Notes: a model not told the origin generated them from the sequence alone. Counted from the stretch's first letter, positions 34,757 through 43,965 are shown. The stretch is DNA of 64,000 bases from Paenibacillus rubinfantis (GCF_001486505.1 NZ_LN909065.1:1-64000); one strand, 5' to 3'. Translations and numbers: made by a program.

Positions 34757-35146
34757 ATGAGAATCGGTGAACTGTCCAAAGCCACCGGGGTTAGCATCCG
34801 CTCCCTTCGGTATTACGAAGAGCAAGGGTTGATCTCCTCGCAGCGGATGGCCAACGGATACCGCGATTACCACAGCTTTTCGGCCGAACAGGTGAAGACG
34901 ATTCAGTTCTATTTGAGCCTGGGGCTCACGACGGAGCAAATCGCCGGCTTTCTGCAATGTGTGATGACCAGCAAAGAGGCGTTCTGCCGCGAGATTATGC
35001 CCGTTTACCGCAGCAAGCTGAAGGAAGTGAATGACCAAATCGAGCTGCTGCAGGCGATCAAGGCTAATCTGGAGGAGCGGATCAGCCATATTTTAAGCGA
35101 GAATCCCGAAATGGAGATGAATGAGAATGGCAACGAAGCGGATTAA
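34757..35146 (+). CDS. MerR-family regulator
   Basis: 129 aa from the ATG; an in-frame TTG three codons earlier is too close to the site AGGAAGGTGA. The DNA-binding domain is MRIGELSKATGVSIRSLRYY. The C-terminal helix carries Cys68 (FLQCVM) and Cys77 (AFCREI), which could sense thiol stress or metal; inference. Its coding end overlaps the thioredoxin start, so it probably controls itself and that thioredoxin. Confidence 0.9.
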   Translation: MRIGELSKATGVSIRSLRYYEEQGLISSQRMANGYRDYHSFSAEQVKTIQFYLSLGLTTEQIAGFLQCVMTSKEAFCREIMPVYRSKLKEVNDQIELLQAIKANLEERISHILSENPEMEMNENGNEAD

Positions 35147-35465
35147 AGATGAACAAGAGTTTATGGAGGCGTTACAAGCACCGGGGCTTACGCTGGTTGA
35201 CTTCGATGCGACATGGTGTCCGCCATGCAAAGTGCTGTCCCCGATCTTAGACGAGCTGCACGACGAGTACGGCGGTGCGGTGAATCTGCTGAAGGTCGAC
35301 TGTGACGAGCAGCCGGCTTTGGCCGCCCAATTTGGGGTGATGTCGATGCCAACCGTGATCTTCTTCCATCAAGGCCAACCGGTGGAGAAGCTGATCGGGC
35401 TGCGGCCGAGAGAGGCCTACAGAAATCTGATCGCGAAATATCCTTCGCCAACCCAACCCGCCTAA
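35127..35465 (+). CDS. Thioredoxin-like protein with WCPPC active site
   Basis: 112 aa. The start is the second of two close ATGs, with GGAGA 9 nt upstream. Thioredoxin fold: active site DFDATWCPPCKVL (C31, C34) and the cis-Pro SMPTVIFF. The second residue of the active-site pair is Pro where housekeeping thioredoxins have Gly, which should change its redox potential. It starts 20 nt inside the merR gene, implying translational coupling. The last six residues are Pro-rich. Confidence 0.9.
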   Translation: MATKRIKDEQEFMEALQAPGLTLVDFDATWCPPCKVLSPILDELHDEYGGAVNLLKVDCDEQPALAAQFGVMSMPTVIFFHQGQPVEKLIGLRPREAYRNLIAKYPSPTQPA

Positions 35466-35485
35466 ATTAACAAGGAACGAACGAA

Positions 35486-35528
35486 AACCAGCCAGCCGCT
35501 GAAAGATCGATCAGCGAACTGGCTGGTT
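35486..35528. terminator. Hairpin between thioredoxin and the convergent gene
   Basis: AACCAGCCAG pairs with CTGGCTGGTT, enclosing a second stem CGCTGA/TCAGCG. No long T run, so termination strength is uncertain. Confidence 0.6.
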
Positions 35529-35545
35529 GATTTGTAAGCTTCTTC

Positions 35546-36013
35546 TCATTCATAGACATGAATATCACGGAGTTGCTTGGCCTGCTCGATATACGGCCCC
35601 TCCGACAAGTTATTAAATGCCAGATGGGTCGCCCGCAAACTCAGCAGTTGATCGCCCGGTTTGAGACCAAATTGCCGCCAAGTCGGCAACGGCAGCGTAA
35701 AATACCCTTTGCTGTTCAAGTACACCCAGCAGAACGAGCGTTCCTTGAAAGTAATGGCCTCCCCCTCCGGGGTGGCGAATTGCTGTAGCTGAGGAATGCT
35801 GGCGAATATGGTGGCAAGCGGTGAGTTGGCGATCTTCTCTTTGCATACGACACTAAAACCTCTGGCCGTATTCCGGCCCGTCATCAAAATAATGTTGGAG
35901 TCCGGGCGAATCTGGTACTCATGCAGGGCTTGATCCGGAAGGTAAAACGATCCGTCGGGAAGAATCTTGCTCCATGCGTAAAAGTACTTCCCGCCTTTGG
36001 CATGAACTGCCAT
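35546..36013 (-). CDS. Protein with two AbrB-like repeats, function unknown
   Basis: 155 aa from the ATG behind GGGGGATG. The protein contains an internal duplication: residues about 10-47 (AWSKILPDGSFYLP...IRPDSNIILMTG) and 94-128 (YLNSKGYFTLPLP...LKPGDQLLSLRATH). Each copy follows the swapped-hairpin AbrB/SpoVT pattern of strand, P-x-x-x-x-x-(F/Y)-x-(I/L), P-G/D-D, strand. AbrB proteins usually dimerise to make one DNA-binding unit; here both halves lie in one chain. Whether it binds DNA is unknown. Confidence 0.75.
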   Translation of the reverse strand: MAVHAKGGKYFYAWSKILPDGSFYLPDQALHEYQIRPDSNIILMTGRNTARGFSVVCKEKIANSPLATIFASIPQLQQFATPEGEAITFKERSFCWVYLNSKGYFTLPLPTWRQFGLKPGDQLLSLRATHLAFNNLSEGPYIEQAKQLRDIHVYE

Positions 36014-36168
36014 GTATATCATCCCCCGAGCGTAATGAATATCGATCTAGCGGACATTCAGCAATCCTGATTCCGGCTTATTGAATGTCTACTTAATAGA
36101 ATAATCATCGCCCAATAACAGGGGCCTGAGATATGATTTTAATCACCTTGGAAATCAATTGGAAAATC

Positions 36169-37254
36169 TTATTCGGTTAACTCCTCGATTTTTTCCGCAA
36201 AATACAGCTTATGCGCTTTGAGCACAATAATCTTCAGCATCATATAGACCGGAATCGCCAAAATCATCCCCAGGATGCCGCCAAAGTCCCCAGCCACCAG
36301 CAATAGGACAATGGTTGTTAAGGGGTGAATATTGATCGTCTTCCCATATATGTAGGGGGAGATCAAGTTGCCCTCCACCTGTTGCGCCAAAACCACAATC
36401 AGGATGACCCATACCACCATGGACGGGGATACGGTAAACGCCACGATCACACAAGGAATCGCTCCCAGTAAGGCGCCGAAATACGGGATGAAGTTAAACA
36501 GCGCCCCTACGACCGCAAGAAGCAGCGGATACGGCAAGCCGATCAGCCAAAACCCGATGAAGCTCATAAATGCCAGCAGCACGGCACTTATCATCCGTCC
36601 AGCAATAAAGCCTTTCAGCATGCTGTCGATTTCATGAATGACACCGGCTCCTTCACGTCGGTAGCGGACCGGCAGCATCCGCACCAGCGCGGGCGTGACG
36701 CGCTCGTCTTCCTTCAGCATGTAATAAAGCAGAATTGGAACGGTACCCACCACGATGACAAAGTCATTTAGAAAAGTCACCACATGCGATAAATAACCGG
36801 AGATGGCCTCCACCGCCGAGTTGAGATATTCCGTCACTTTGTTCATCAGCTCCGGGCTTGTCTCATTCGACACCATCGAGAAGAAACTGTTGTTGCGGAA
36901 ATCGTTCATCTGCGATTGCACGCCGTTAACCAGCTTCGGCACGTTATTCATAAATTCGATGATCTGCTTGCGCAGCGGCGGCCAGACGACGATCAGGAAA
37001 ATCGTGATCACTCCGGCAAACAACAGATAGATCAACAGGATGGAAAGCACCCGGCTCAGCTTCTTCCGTTCCAGGAACTGCACGATCGGCCGCAGCAGAT
37101 AATACAGGAATCCGGAGATCGTCAACGGGACGATCAAGATGGACACCAACGTCACCAGTGGATTAAAGATAAAGCTGACTTTGGACAATAAATAAATGAT
37201 GGTCAGAACCAGAATAATCCCCAGCGAAGTACGGTAAAACGGGTGTTGCCACAC
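36169..37254 (-). CDS. AI-2E family transporter (PerM/YtvI-like)
   Basis: 361 aa. I chose a GTG 8 nt downstream of GGGGAGGAGG, giving MWQHPFYRTSLGIILV; a TTG 11 codons earlier includes that site inside its frame. About seven or eight membrane helices. The C-terminal core VEGNLISPYIYGKTINIHPLTTIVLLL is the family hallmark. Family members export quorum signals, Na+ or other solutes; the substrate here is unknown. Confidence 0.9.
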   Translation of the reverse strand: MWQHPFYRTSLGIILVLTIIYLLSKVSFIFNPLVTLVSILIVPLTISGFLYYLLRPIVQFLERKKLSRVLSILLIYLLFAGVITIFLIVVWPPLRKQIIEFMNNVPKLVNGVQSQMNDFRNNSFFSMVSNETSPELMNKVTEYLNSAVEAISGYLSHVVTFLNDFVIVVGTVPILLYYMLKEDERVTPALVRMLPVRYRREGAGVIHEIDSMLKGFIAGRMISAVLLAFMSFIGFWLIGLPYPLLLAVVGALFNFIPYFGALLGAIPCVIVAFTVSPSMVVWVILIVVLAQQVEGNLISPYIYGKTINIHPLTTIVLLLVAGDFGGILGMILAIPVYMMLKIIVLKAHKLYFAEKIEELTE

Positions 37255-37302
37255 GGTTTGTTCCTCCTCCCCTACTCTTCCGTCCAAGCGGAAGTTTACG
37301 GA

Positions 37303-37575
37303 TTAAGCCTCCGGCAACGTATCCAACGCCGCATCCAGCAAGGTATCAAACCATTCGTCGTCTTCCTCGAGCCGCGCGTCTACCGCAAGGAACTGTTCCT
37401 CGATGCCCGGCTCGCCGGCATAGTGAAGGCTGTAATCCCAATCCTTCCCCTTCTGGCTAAAGAACGTAATTTCATAACCCGCCTTGTGCGAGGCGACTTC
37501 AAAGACGGTTTTGCCGATGTAGGAGCCGTCCTCCTCCCGGCGCATTTCCGCGTGAACAATGGTCAATTCGCTCAT
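37303..37575 (-). CDS. Uncharacterised acidic 90-aa protein
   Basis: Starts MSELTIVHAEMRREEDGSYI behind AAAGGAG. Predicted beta-rich first half and an acidic helical end (EEDDEWFDTLLDAALD). No signal peptide and no family recognised. It lies about 50 nt upstream of the AI-2E transporter on the same strand and is probably co-transcribed. Confidence 0.75.
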   Translation of the reverse strand: MSELTIVHAEMRREEDGSYIGKTVFEVASHKAGYEITFFSQKGKDWDYSLHYAGEPGIEEQFLAVDARLEEDDEWFDTLLDAALDTLPEA

Positions 37576-37748
37576 ATGTAACGTAACTCCTTTTTTAGGA
37601 CAGTCTCATTGCAATATCGTACCATGTTTTAGGCGAATATCAAATGCGGAAACGGATGCTCCGCCTTCATTGTGCCATTACAAATTCAATCGCAAATGGT
37701 GTATGATAAGACAATAACCCATTTCCAAAGTATGGAGGAGACCCGTAT

Positions 37749-38981
37749 ATGTCCGATTTTCAAACGAAACTGGAAAAATATGCAGAATTGGCCGTTAAAA
37801 TAGGCGTAAACGTACAGCCTGGCCAAAACCTTATCATCAACGCGACCATCGATTGTGCGGAGCTCGTCCGACTTATCGTTAAGCAAGCTTATGAAGCCGG
37901 CGCGAGATTTGTCAAAGTCAACTGGAGCGACGATGTCGTCACCCGCCTTCGCTATGATCTGGCTGCTGAGGAATCCTTTTTGGACGAACCGAAATGGTAT
38001 GCTGGCGAAATGCTGGAATACGTGGAGAACGGCGCTGCTGTCCTGCATGTCATCTCGTCCGACCCGGATTTGTTGAAAGGCGTGTCCACTGAACGGCTCA
38101 CCAACCATCAGAAAACGTACGGCAAAGCGATGAGCAAATACCGCGAAATGCAAATGTCCGACAAGTTCAGCTGGTCGATCGTTGCGGTTCCTTCCAAGGT
38201 TTGGGCAGACAAAGTGTTCCCTAACCTTCCCGAAGAGCAACGCGTTCAGGCGTTGTGGGAAGCGATCTTCCGCACGGTTCGCCTGGATCAACCGGACCCT
38301 ATCGCGGCTTGGAAGCAGCACATCGATAATCTGACGCAAAAGTCCGATTATTTGAACGCCAAGCGTTATAAGAAGCTTCATTATAAAGCGCCTGGCACTG
38401 ATCTCACGATCGAGCTGCCGGAAGGCCACCTCTGGGTTGCAGCCGAAAGCATCAACGCGCAAGGCAATACGTTCCTGGCCAATCTGCCAACGGAGGAGGT
38501 CTTCACCGCTCCGCTCAAAACCGGTGTAAACGGCACGGTGGCAGCGACGAAGCCGCTGAGCTACCGCGGCACCATTATCGACCGCTTCTCGTTGACTTTT
38601 GAGAACGGACGGATCGTCGACCATCAAGCAGAAGTTGGCGCCGATGTCCTGAAGCAGCTCGTGGAGCTGGACGAAGGATCGCATTATTTGGGCGAGGTGG
38701 CGCTGGTCCCTCATAACTCCCCTATCTCGCAATCGGGGATCTTGTTCTACAATACGCTGTTTGACGAGAACGCCTCCAATCACCTGGCCATCGGCAATGC
38801 TTACGCCTTTAACCTGGATGGCGGCAAATCGATGTCCCAGGAGGAATTGGCGCAACGCGGATTAAATTCCAGTCTGGCGCACGAGGACTTTATGGTCGGA
38901 TCTGCCGAGATGGATATTTTCGGCGTTACCGCGGACGGCAAGGAAGAACCGATCTTCGCAAAAGGAAATTGGGCATTCTAA
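37749..38981 (+). CDS. ampS: M29-family aminopeptidase
   Basis: 410 aa, full length for AmpS/AmpT. The N-terminal substrate domain contains VQPGQNLIINATIDCAELVR. Metal-ligand regions of the thermophilic family are visible: Glu in NLPTEEVFTAP, Glu/His in LGEVALVPHNSPIS, and the His-x-Asp in SSLAHEDFMVGS. The enzyme releases N-terminal residues from peptides in the cytoplasm with two divalent metals. RBS GGAGGAGA, and a strong terminator follows. Confidence 0.93.
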   Translation: MSDFQTKLEKYAELAVKIGVNVQPGQNLIINATIDCAELVRLIVKQAYEAGARFVKVNWSDDVVTRLRYDLAAEESFLDEPKWYAGEMLEYVENGAAVLHVISSDPDLLKGVSTERLTNHQKTYGKAMSKYREMQMSDKFSWSIVAVPSKVWADKVFPNLPEEQRVQALWEAIFRTVRLDQPDPIAAWKQHIDNLTQKSDYLNAKRYKKLHYKAPGTDLTIELPEGHLWVAAESINAQGNTFLANLPTEEVFTAPLKTGVNGTVAATKPLSYRGTIIDRFSLTFENGRIVDHQAEVGADVLKQLVELDEGSHYLGEVALVPHNSPISQSGILFYNTLFDENASNHLAIGNAYAFNLDGGKSMSQEELAQRGLNSSLAHEDFMVGSAEMDIFGVTADGKEEPIFAKGNWAF

Positions 38982-38997
38982 ACCCACCCCAAAACAC

Positions 38998-39035
38998 AAG
39001 CGCTCCCGGCAGAAATCTGCCTGGGGCGCTTTTTT
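38998..39035 (+). terminator. Intrinsic terminator after ampS
   Basis: AAGCGCTCCCGGCAG / CTGCCTGGGGCGCTT hairpin (with wobbles), AAAT loop and a T6 run. Confidence 0.93.
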
Positions 39036-39186
39036 GCAACTATCTGCTGAAAAATGACGGATAAATCACAATTCTGTTATAATTATGGTAAATCGTTCCT
39101 TTTCATAAGAATGTAGAGTAATATTGGAATAGAGCAATCTCTTGAACTAGGATTGGGACATGAGATGGAGATGGAGAGGTACTTTT

Positions 39187-39774
39187 ATGGCTAGTCGGTT
39201 ACGTTGTTTGCTTGCCGCTAATTATTTGGATCTGCCTGATCCTGTGCAGGAAGAAGTCTATTATGCTTATTTGGATTTGGTCTACGGCACGGTATTTTAT
39301 ATGGTTAAAGATCATCAAGCGACCGAGGATATTATCCAGGAAGCCTTCCTGATGGTGGTCCTCAAGAAGCCGGCCTTTGATAACGAAAATAGCCTACGCG
39401 CTTGGCTGAAGACGGTAACGAGGAATATGGCTATCACTTATTTGCGCAAAAATCGGAAGCATGACTGTACCGTCGACTCGGACAGCGCGATGCAGGAGAT
39501 CGCCGCTACCGCATGGCATAAGGATTCCGTAGAGGGCTGCGTGGAGACCAAACTGCTGGAAGAGGCCATCTGCTCCTATTTACATCACATCAAACCGGAA
39601 TATCGAATGCTGTTTGAATACCGCTGGAAGCAGGGGCTTAGCTATAAAGAGATTGCCGAACGGATGGGCGTATGCGAGAATCTCGTCCGGCAGCGGTTAT
39701 ACCGTACACGGGAAGGAATCAAAAAAATGCTGCATAGCGAATGGGACGAACAAAAACCGGATGCCTCGTTATAA
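39187..39774 (+). CDS. ECF-type RNA polymerase sigma factor
   Basis: 195 aa from the ATG behind GGAGAGG; an upstream in-frame ATG has no such site. Region 2 is seen as YLDLVYGTVFYMVKDHQATEDIIQEAFLMV and SLRAWLKTVTRNMAITYLRKN; region 4 as YRMLFEYRWKQGLSYKEIAERMGVCENLVRQRLYRTR. No anti-sigma gene is adjacent, although ECF factors usually have one; the downstream gene is on the other strand. Promoter candidate: a TATAAT at 39078-39083. Confidence 0.9.
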   Translation: MASRLRCLLAANYLDLPDPVQEEVYYAYLDLVYGTVFYMVKDHQATEDIIQEAFLMVVLKKPAFDNENSLRAWLKTVTRNMAITYLRKNRKHDCTVDSDSAMQEIAATAWHKDSVEGCVETKLLEEAICSYLHHIKPEYRMLFEYRWKQGLSYKEIAERMGVCENLVRQRLYRTREGIKKMLHSEWDEQKPDASL

Positions 39775-39799
39775 GAGAGACATCCGGTTTGCTTTTGAT

Positions 39800-41161
39800 T
39801 TAAGCGCCGGCTTCTTCCAACGGCAGCAGTTGCTGTCGAATGAGTTTGACGCGGGAAATTCTCTTGTTGTCGGTTTCCTCTACCATGTACGTATATTCGC
39901 CGTATTCTACGGTTTGCCCCACTTGCGGAGGCAGAATATCAATCCGAGAATATAACCATCCGCCAATGGTGTCATAATCGTCGGAATCCAGTTCAAGGCC
40001 GAATCGGTCATTGATGGACTCGATTAGCATCAAACCGTCGATGGAGTATTCATGGGTGTCCAACTGCTCGATTCCGGGACGCTCCTCGTCAAACTCATCC
40101 TGGATTTCACCGACGATCTCTTCAACGATGTCCTCCAACGTGACCATTCCGGAGGTTCCGCCATATTCGTCGATCAAGATGGCGATTTGTGTTCTTCCCC
40201 GCTGCATGCGCTTCATCAAATCGCTGATGGGGATCGATTCCGGCACGGCCATGATCGGTCGAATCAAATCGCGAAGATGGCGGGTTTGGGAGCGAATCAA
40301 ATCCTTAATATGAATAAATCCGATAATATGGTCTTTATCCTGATTACAAACGGGGTAACGGGTTCTTGTGCCTTCTAAGGCGATCTCCAGGTTTTCTTCC
40401 AGCGAATGCTGGGTGTATAAACAGATCATTTCCGTTCGGGGGATCATGATCTCCCGAGCCGTCGTATCGGCGAACTCAAAAATATTGTCCACCAGCGACA
40501 TTTCCGTACTGTCGATTAATCCGCTCTCGCTGCTCTCCTTCATCATGACACGGATTTCTTCCTCCGTATGAAGCGAGTCCTGCTCCGACACCGGTGCGAT
40601 GCCAAACAACCGCAAGAGGCCGGCGGATAGCCCGTTGAGCAACCATATGAAGGGATACATCAACCGGTAAAAGAAGCGCATCGGCCAAGCAAACCATAAG
40701 GTGATGGTCTCGGCCTTGCGGACGGCGATCGTTTTAGGGGCCAATTCCCCTAGCACGATATGCAGAATGGCGATCAGGATAAACGAAACAGCGAACGAAA
40801 CGACGATGACCGGCCTTTCGCCTAAGCCCATCATCTCAAACAGCGGGCCAAGCATTCGGGCCACCACCGGTTCGCCGAGCCAGCCAAGTCCCAGTGAGCT
40901 GAGCGTAATCCCCACCTGACAGGCCGACAAATACCCGTCCAACCGGTTTAACAGCTCTTTAGCGATCCTCGCATTCCTTCGCCCCTCCTCGGCTAAAGCC
41001 TCAATCCGGGAGCTCTTCACCTTCACGATGGCAAATTCAGCCGACACAAAAAATCCGTTAAGCAACACCAATAACACCATGAATCCTACATAATAAAGAC
41101 TCGGTAAAGGGTCACCCAATACGTTTCCTATTCCCACCGTACCGGCGGTGAATAGGTGCAC
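39800..41161 (-). CDS. CorC/HlyC-family membrane protein with CBS domains
   Basis: 453 aa. A DUF21/CNNM membrane domain with four helices (about 20-190) starts at LLVLLNGFFVSAEFAIVKV. Two CBS domains (about 215-335) and a C-terminal CorC/HlyC domain (about 350-440) follow. Relatives such as MpfA export Mg2+. The start is uncertain: a GTG abuts AAGGAG, and a later start is possible. It converges with the ECF sigma gene. Confidence 0.9.
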   Translation of the reverse strand: MHLFTAGTVGIGNVLGDPLPSLYYVGFMVLLVLLNGFFVSAEFAIVKVKSSRIEALAEEGRRNARIAKELLNRLDGYLSACQVGITLSSLGLGWLGEPVVARMLGPLFEMMGLGERPVIVVSFAVSFILIAILHIVLGELAPKTIAVRKAETITLWFAWPMRFFYRLMYPFIWLLNGLSAGLLRLFGIAPVSEQDSLHTEEEIRVMMKESSESGLIDSTEMSLVDNIFEFADTTAREIMIPRTEMICLYTQHSLEENLEIALEGTRTRYPVCNQDKDHIIGFIHIKDLIRSQTRHLRDLIRPIMAVPESIPISDLMKRMQRGRTQIAILIDEYGGTSGMVTLEDIVEEIVGEIQDEFDEERPGIEQLDTHEYSIDGLMLIESINDRFGLELDSDDYDTIGGWLYSRIDILPPQVGQTVEYGEYTYMVEETDNKRISRVKLIRQQLLPLEEAGA

Positions 41162-41358
41162 CTCCTTCGTGAGTTAAAGTCTTTGTGATTTCGTTTCTTT
41201 TCATATGAGAACTGCCGCGTTAATTTCCCAAGGGATCCATCTCCTTTTGCCATGCCATGTGCATCCTGTATGATGAATTCTTCTTAATTATATTATTATA
41301 CACTACACAGTCAAACGCTGCGGTATTCCTGACGAACAGGCATGTCGAGCTCCAAAAA

Positions 41359-41387
41359 TAAAAAGGCCCCCATTTCGAGGGGGACCT
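41359..41387 (-). terminator. Terminator of the cwlJ-gerQ operon
   Basis: On the minus strand, GGTCCCCC / GGGGGCC stem with a 7-nt loop and TTTTTATTTTT, just after the gerQ stop codon. Confidence 0.88.
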
Positions 41388-41396
41388 GGCTGAATC

Positions 41397-41849
41397 TTAT
41401 CGAGTTGGCGGCGGGGAACCGATCACGCCGGGATATTGATAGACAAGCGGTTCGTCGAATGTCGCATAGTCGAAATTGACCATCAGCATGACCGTACGCA
41501 CGCCGGTAGTGGGATCGCTGATGATGATATGGTCGCGGCCAGCAGCTTCCAGTACGCCTTTGAATACCTTTGCGTTCCATTCGCTGTTGTTTTCGTAAGT
41601 CATATAAAACGTCCCGATTTTGCCCAGATTCAAACGGAAGATATTCTCGATGTAAGATTGTTCAAAGTTCTGCATCGGCATGGGCATCACAGCGCCCCCT
41701 GGCGTCATCGGACTCCCGCTCGGAACTTGGGGCGGCATGCCCCCACCGGTTGGCTGCGGATATCCGCCTCCCATGGGCATTGTCGGATAAGTACTATGGC
41801 CTGCGGGATACGCGGCCGGCCGGAATGGCTGAGTAAACATGTAATTCAT
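41397..41849 (-). CDS. gerQ: Spore coat protein GerQ
   Basis: 150 aa. A Pro/Gly/Met-rich N-terminal half is followed by the conserved GerQ domain: EQSYIENIFRLNLGKIGTFY, GRDHIIISDPTTG and VNFDYATFDEPLVY. In Bacillus, GerQ is a transglutaminase-crosslinked coat protein needed to place or activate CwlJ during Ca-dipicolinate germination. It lies 33 nt after cwlJ, the same order as in Bacillus. Confidence 0.93.
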   Translation of the reverse strand: MNYMFTQPFRPAAYPAGHSTYPTMPMGGGYPQPTGGGMPPQVPSGSPMTPGGAVMPMPMQNFEQSYIENIFRLNLGKIGTFYMTYENNSEWNAKVFKGVLEAAGRDHIIISDPTTGVRTVMLMVNFDYATFDEPLVYQYPGVIGSPPPTR

Positions 41850-41882
41850 TCCTCCTCATGATTGGTGAAGCGAAACGTGAAA

Positions 41883-42305
41883 TTAAAACACGGAAGGGCA
41901 ATCCTCCTGGGATGGAGCAAAGAAACAGTGGGCTTTAAACCTGCCTGTATTTCGCTGGTTATACCAGGTTGCGGGACAATCTCCCGCCGGCCGGAAAAAC
42001 CACAAAGCGTTGGAGGCCGGCCAGACCCGTTCGCCATTGATGACACGCTGAGCCATTCGAATGTCGCGATCCCGTGCCCGTTGGTAGAAATAGCCTTTCA
42101 CCGTTGCCTCAAACCCGCCGGGATTCTGAAACACCATCCGATTCATGTCGCGGATATCACGAAAATCAAGACAATTGCCCAGAATTCGGTTCACGCCGAC
42201 ATTGCCGACCATCAACATGCCCTGTTCGCCTTCTCCTTCCGCTTCTGCGCGCATCAGGCGCGCCAGCAGCCTAACGTCTTCGGAGTTTGCTTTAATGACG
42301 GCCAA
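41883..42305 (-). CDS. cwlJ: Spore cortex-lytic hydrolase CwlJ
   Basis: 140 aa from a TTG with GGAGGAGG upstream. It belongs to the SleB/CwlJ hydrolase family: LLARLMRAEAEGEGEQGMLM with the catalytic Glu, then MVFQNPGGFEATV and the Trp/Cys-rich end. CwlJ degrades cortex peptidoglycan during germination. It has no signal peptide, as in other CwlJ proteins. The 266 nt upstream hold a CATAGAAT sequence resembling a sporulation -10 element, without a well-spaced -35. Confidence 0.93.
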   Translation of the reverse strand: MAVIKANSEDVRLLARLMRAEAEGEGEQGMLMVGNVGVNRILGNCLDFRDIRDMNRMVFQNPGGFEATVKGYFYQRARDRDIRMAQRVINGERVWPASNALWFFRPAGDCPATWYNQRNTGRFKAHCFFAPSQEDCPSVF

Positions 42306-42571
42306 ATTGGCTCCTCCTCCCTCTCTGCTGAACGCTATATTCTATGTGCATCCGCCTATGGAGGTGCTTGTAACTGGAAAAAAATCGGTGTCAAGTCTCT
42401 AGTCATTCGTTTACTTGTGAATACGGTTACAACCTTGAACATTTTGTGTCTATTTCTATGGACGCGCTTACATGAATAGCATATACTGTAGATGAATAAT
42501 GTTTTTTTATATGTTTTTGCTGGTTTCTTTATAAAACGGTTGCTTCATTTTACCTTTTAGGAGGTTACCTC

Positions 42572-43894
42572 ATGAGAATCGCGATTATTGGCGGCGGTCT
42601 GGCCGGGCTTACGGCTGCCGCATACCTGTCGGATCACAATGATACGTCCGGAACAGTGTTTGAACGGAGCCCGCAACTCGGCGGACGGGCTTTCACTTAT
42701 GAGAAATCGGGATTTACGCTGAACTACGGAGCACACGCGGTATACGGTATCGACAGACATACGCTCCATACGATGGAAGAAGAGCTGCATTTGAAGTTTC
42801 AAAGCAAACAGGTGGATAAACGTAAAGTGATGTACGCCAAGCACGGACGTTTAACCCCTGCCCCGCTCGATTTCTTTAATATTATGAAGACGGATGTCCT
42901 GAGTGCAAAGGAGAAAATCCGGTTCGTCGCTGAAATCGCGGCCGTCATTGGTAACATCCATCATTTGAAGCAGCATCGGACCCTCGGTGATTATCTGGAC
43001 CACTCGCACGCTTCGGCGGACGTAAAGGAGCTGTGGGAGCATCTCGTCTGCTCCAACTTTTTTATCACACCGGAGGAAGCGCGCAAGGTATCCGGTGAAG
43101 TGATCGCGGAATATTATCATAACCTGTTCCTCTCCGGCCGGCCGGTTAGCTACATTTTAGGCAGCTGGGCGACGATTACCGATCAGCTGATTCATAAAAT
43201 CGGCGAGAACAAAGACTGGGAGATCGCCGTGAAGGAACCGGTCGAATCGATTACGATGGAAGACGGGAAATTCGTACTGAATACGAAAACCAGACAGCAG
43301 CTCGTTTATGATCAAGTGATCTTCGCCATGCCGGTCCAACAAGTGACCAAACTGCTGGAGAATACGCCATGGGCCAGTTCGCTGGAACCGTTTAAGGACT
43401 GCTCCTCAACCGAGGTGCTCGTTTACGACGTGGGCTTCTCCAAAGTCGTTAACCGTCCGTTCCACTATATCAGCGATATGGATCATAAGATTTTTATCAG
43501 CGACGTCTCAGCCACTGATTACACGGTCGCGCCTGTGCACGGTCAGCTGCTGCAAGGAATCGCCTACCTAAATGACGACTTCACCGATGAGGAACAGAAG
43601 AAGCAATACCTGGAGCAGAAGACCCAGCAAATGGAGGCGTTGTTCGATACGTACTATCCGAACTGGCGCGAGTTTGTCGAGGTCAAACGCGTGTCTAAGA
43701 AAGCGATGGTCGCCAGCGTCAAAAACATCCATACAAACAAGCTGCTGCCCAACCGTGTGGCAGGCGTGCCTTTCCTCTTCTGCGGAGACGGCTGCGAAGG
43801 CAAGGGCGAGTTAGCCGAACGCGCCTTCTCCAGCGGCCGCACTGTCGCCCAGGCGATTCTGGAGCAAGCCCAAACTAAGGCCTTATCCTATTAA
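42572..43894 (+). CDS. FAD-dependent amine oxidase/phytoene desaturase-like oxidoreductase
   Basis: 440 aa behind AGGAGG. It has the N-terminal dinucleotide motif RIAIIGGGLAGLTAAAYL, a second flavin contact PQLGGRAFTYE, and the C-terminal FAD motif FLFCGDGCEGKGELAERAF. This layout is shared by protoporphyrinogen oxidase, carotenoid desaturases and amine oxidases. There are no carotenoid or heme genes nearby, so the substrate is open. It ends at a strong terminator. Confidence 0.87.
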   Translation: MRIAIIGGGLAGLTAAAYLSDHNDTSGTVFERSPQLGGRAFTYEKSGFTLNYGAHAVYGIDRHTLHTMEEELHLKFQSKQVDKRKVMYAKHGRLTPAPLDFFNIMKTDVLSAKEKIRFVAEIAAVIGNIHHLKQHRTLGDYLDHSHASADVKELWEHLVCSNFFITPEEARKVSGEVIAEYYHNLFLSGRPVSYILGSWATITDQLIHKIGENKDWEIAVKEPVESITMEDGKFVLNTKTRQQLVYDQVIFAMPVQQVTKLLENTPWASSLEPFKDCSSTEVLVYDVGFSKVVNRPFHYISDMDHKIFISDVSATDYTVAPVHGQLLQGIAYLNDDFTDEEQKKQYLEQKTQQMEALFDTYYPNWREFVEVKRVSKKAMVASVKNIHTNKLLPNRVAGVPFLFCGDGCEGKGELAERAFSSGRTVAQAILEQAQTKALSY

Positions 43895-43902
43895 ATCAAA
43901 CA

Positions 43903-43965
43903 AAAACAGAAGCGTATCCGCAAAAGTCGTTTTGTTCGACTCGTCGTTACGCTTCTGTTTTTTTC
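43903..43965 (+). terminator. Intrinsic terminator after the FAD oxidoreductase
   Basis: A 14-bp perfect stem AAAACAGAAGCGTA / TACGCTTCTGTTTT around a 31-nt loop, followed by T residues. Confidence 0.87.

Noticed and set aside
37686-38855. 389-codon open frame on the minus strand opposite the M29 aminopeptidase gene
   Set aside because: The plus-strand frame encodes a clear full-length enzyme with a ribosome-binding site; the antisense frame has none.
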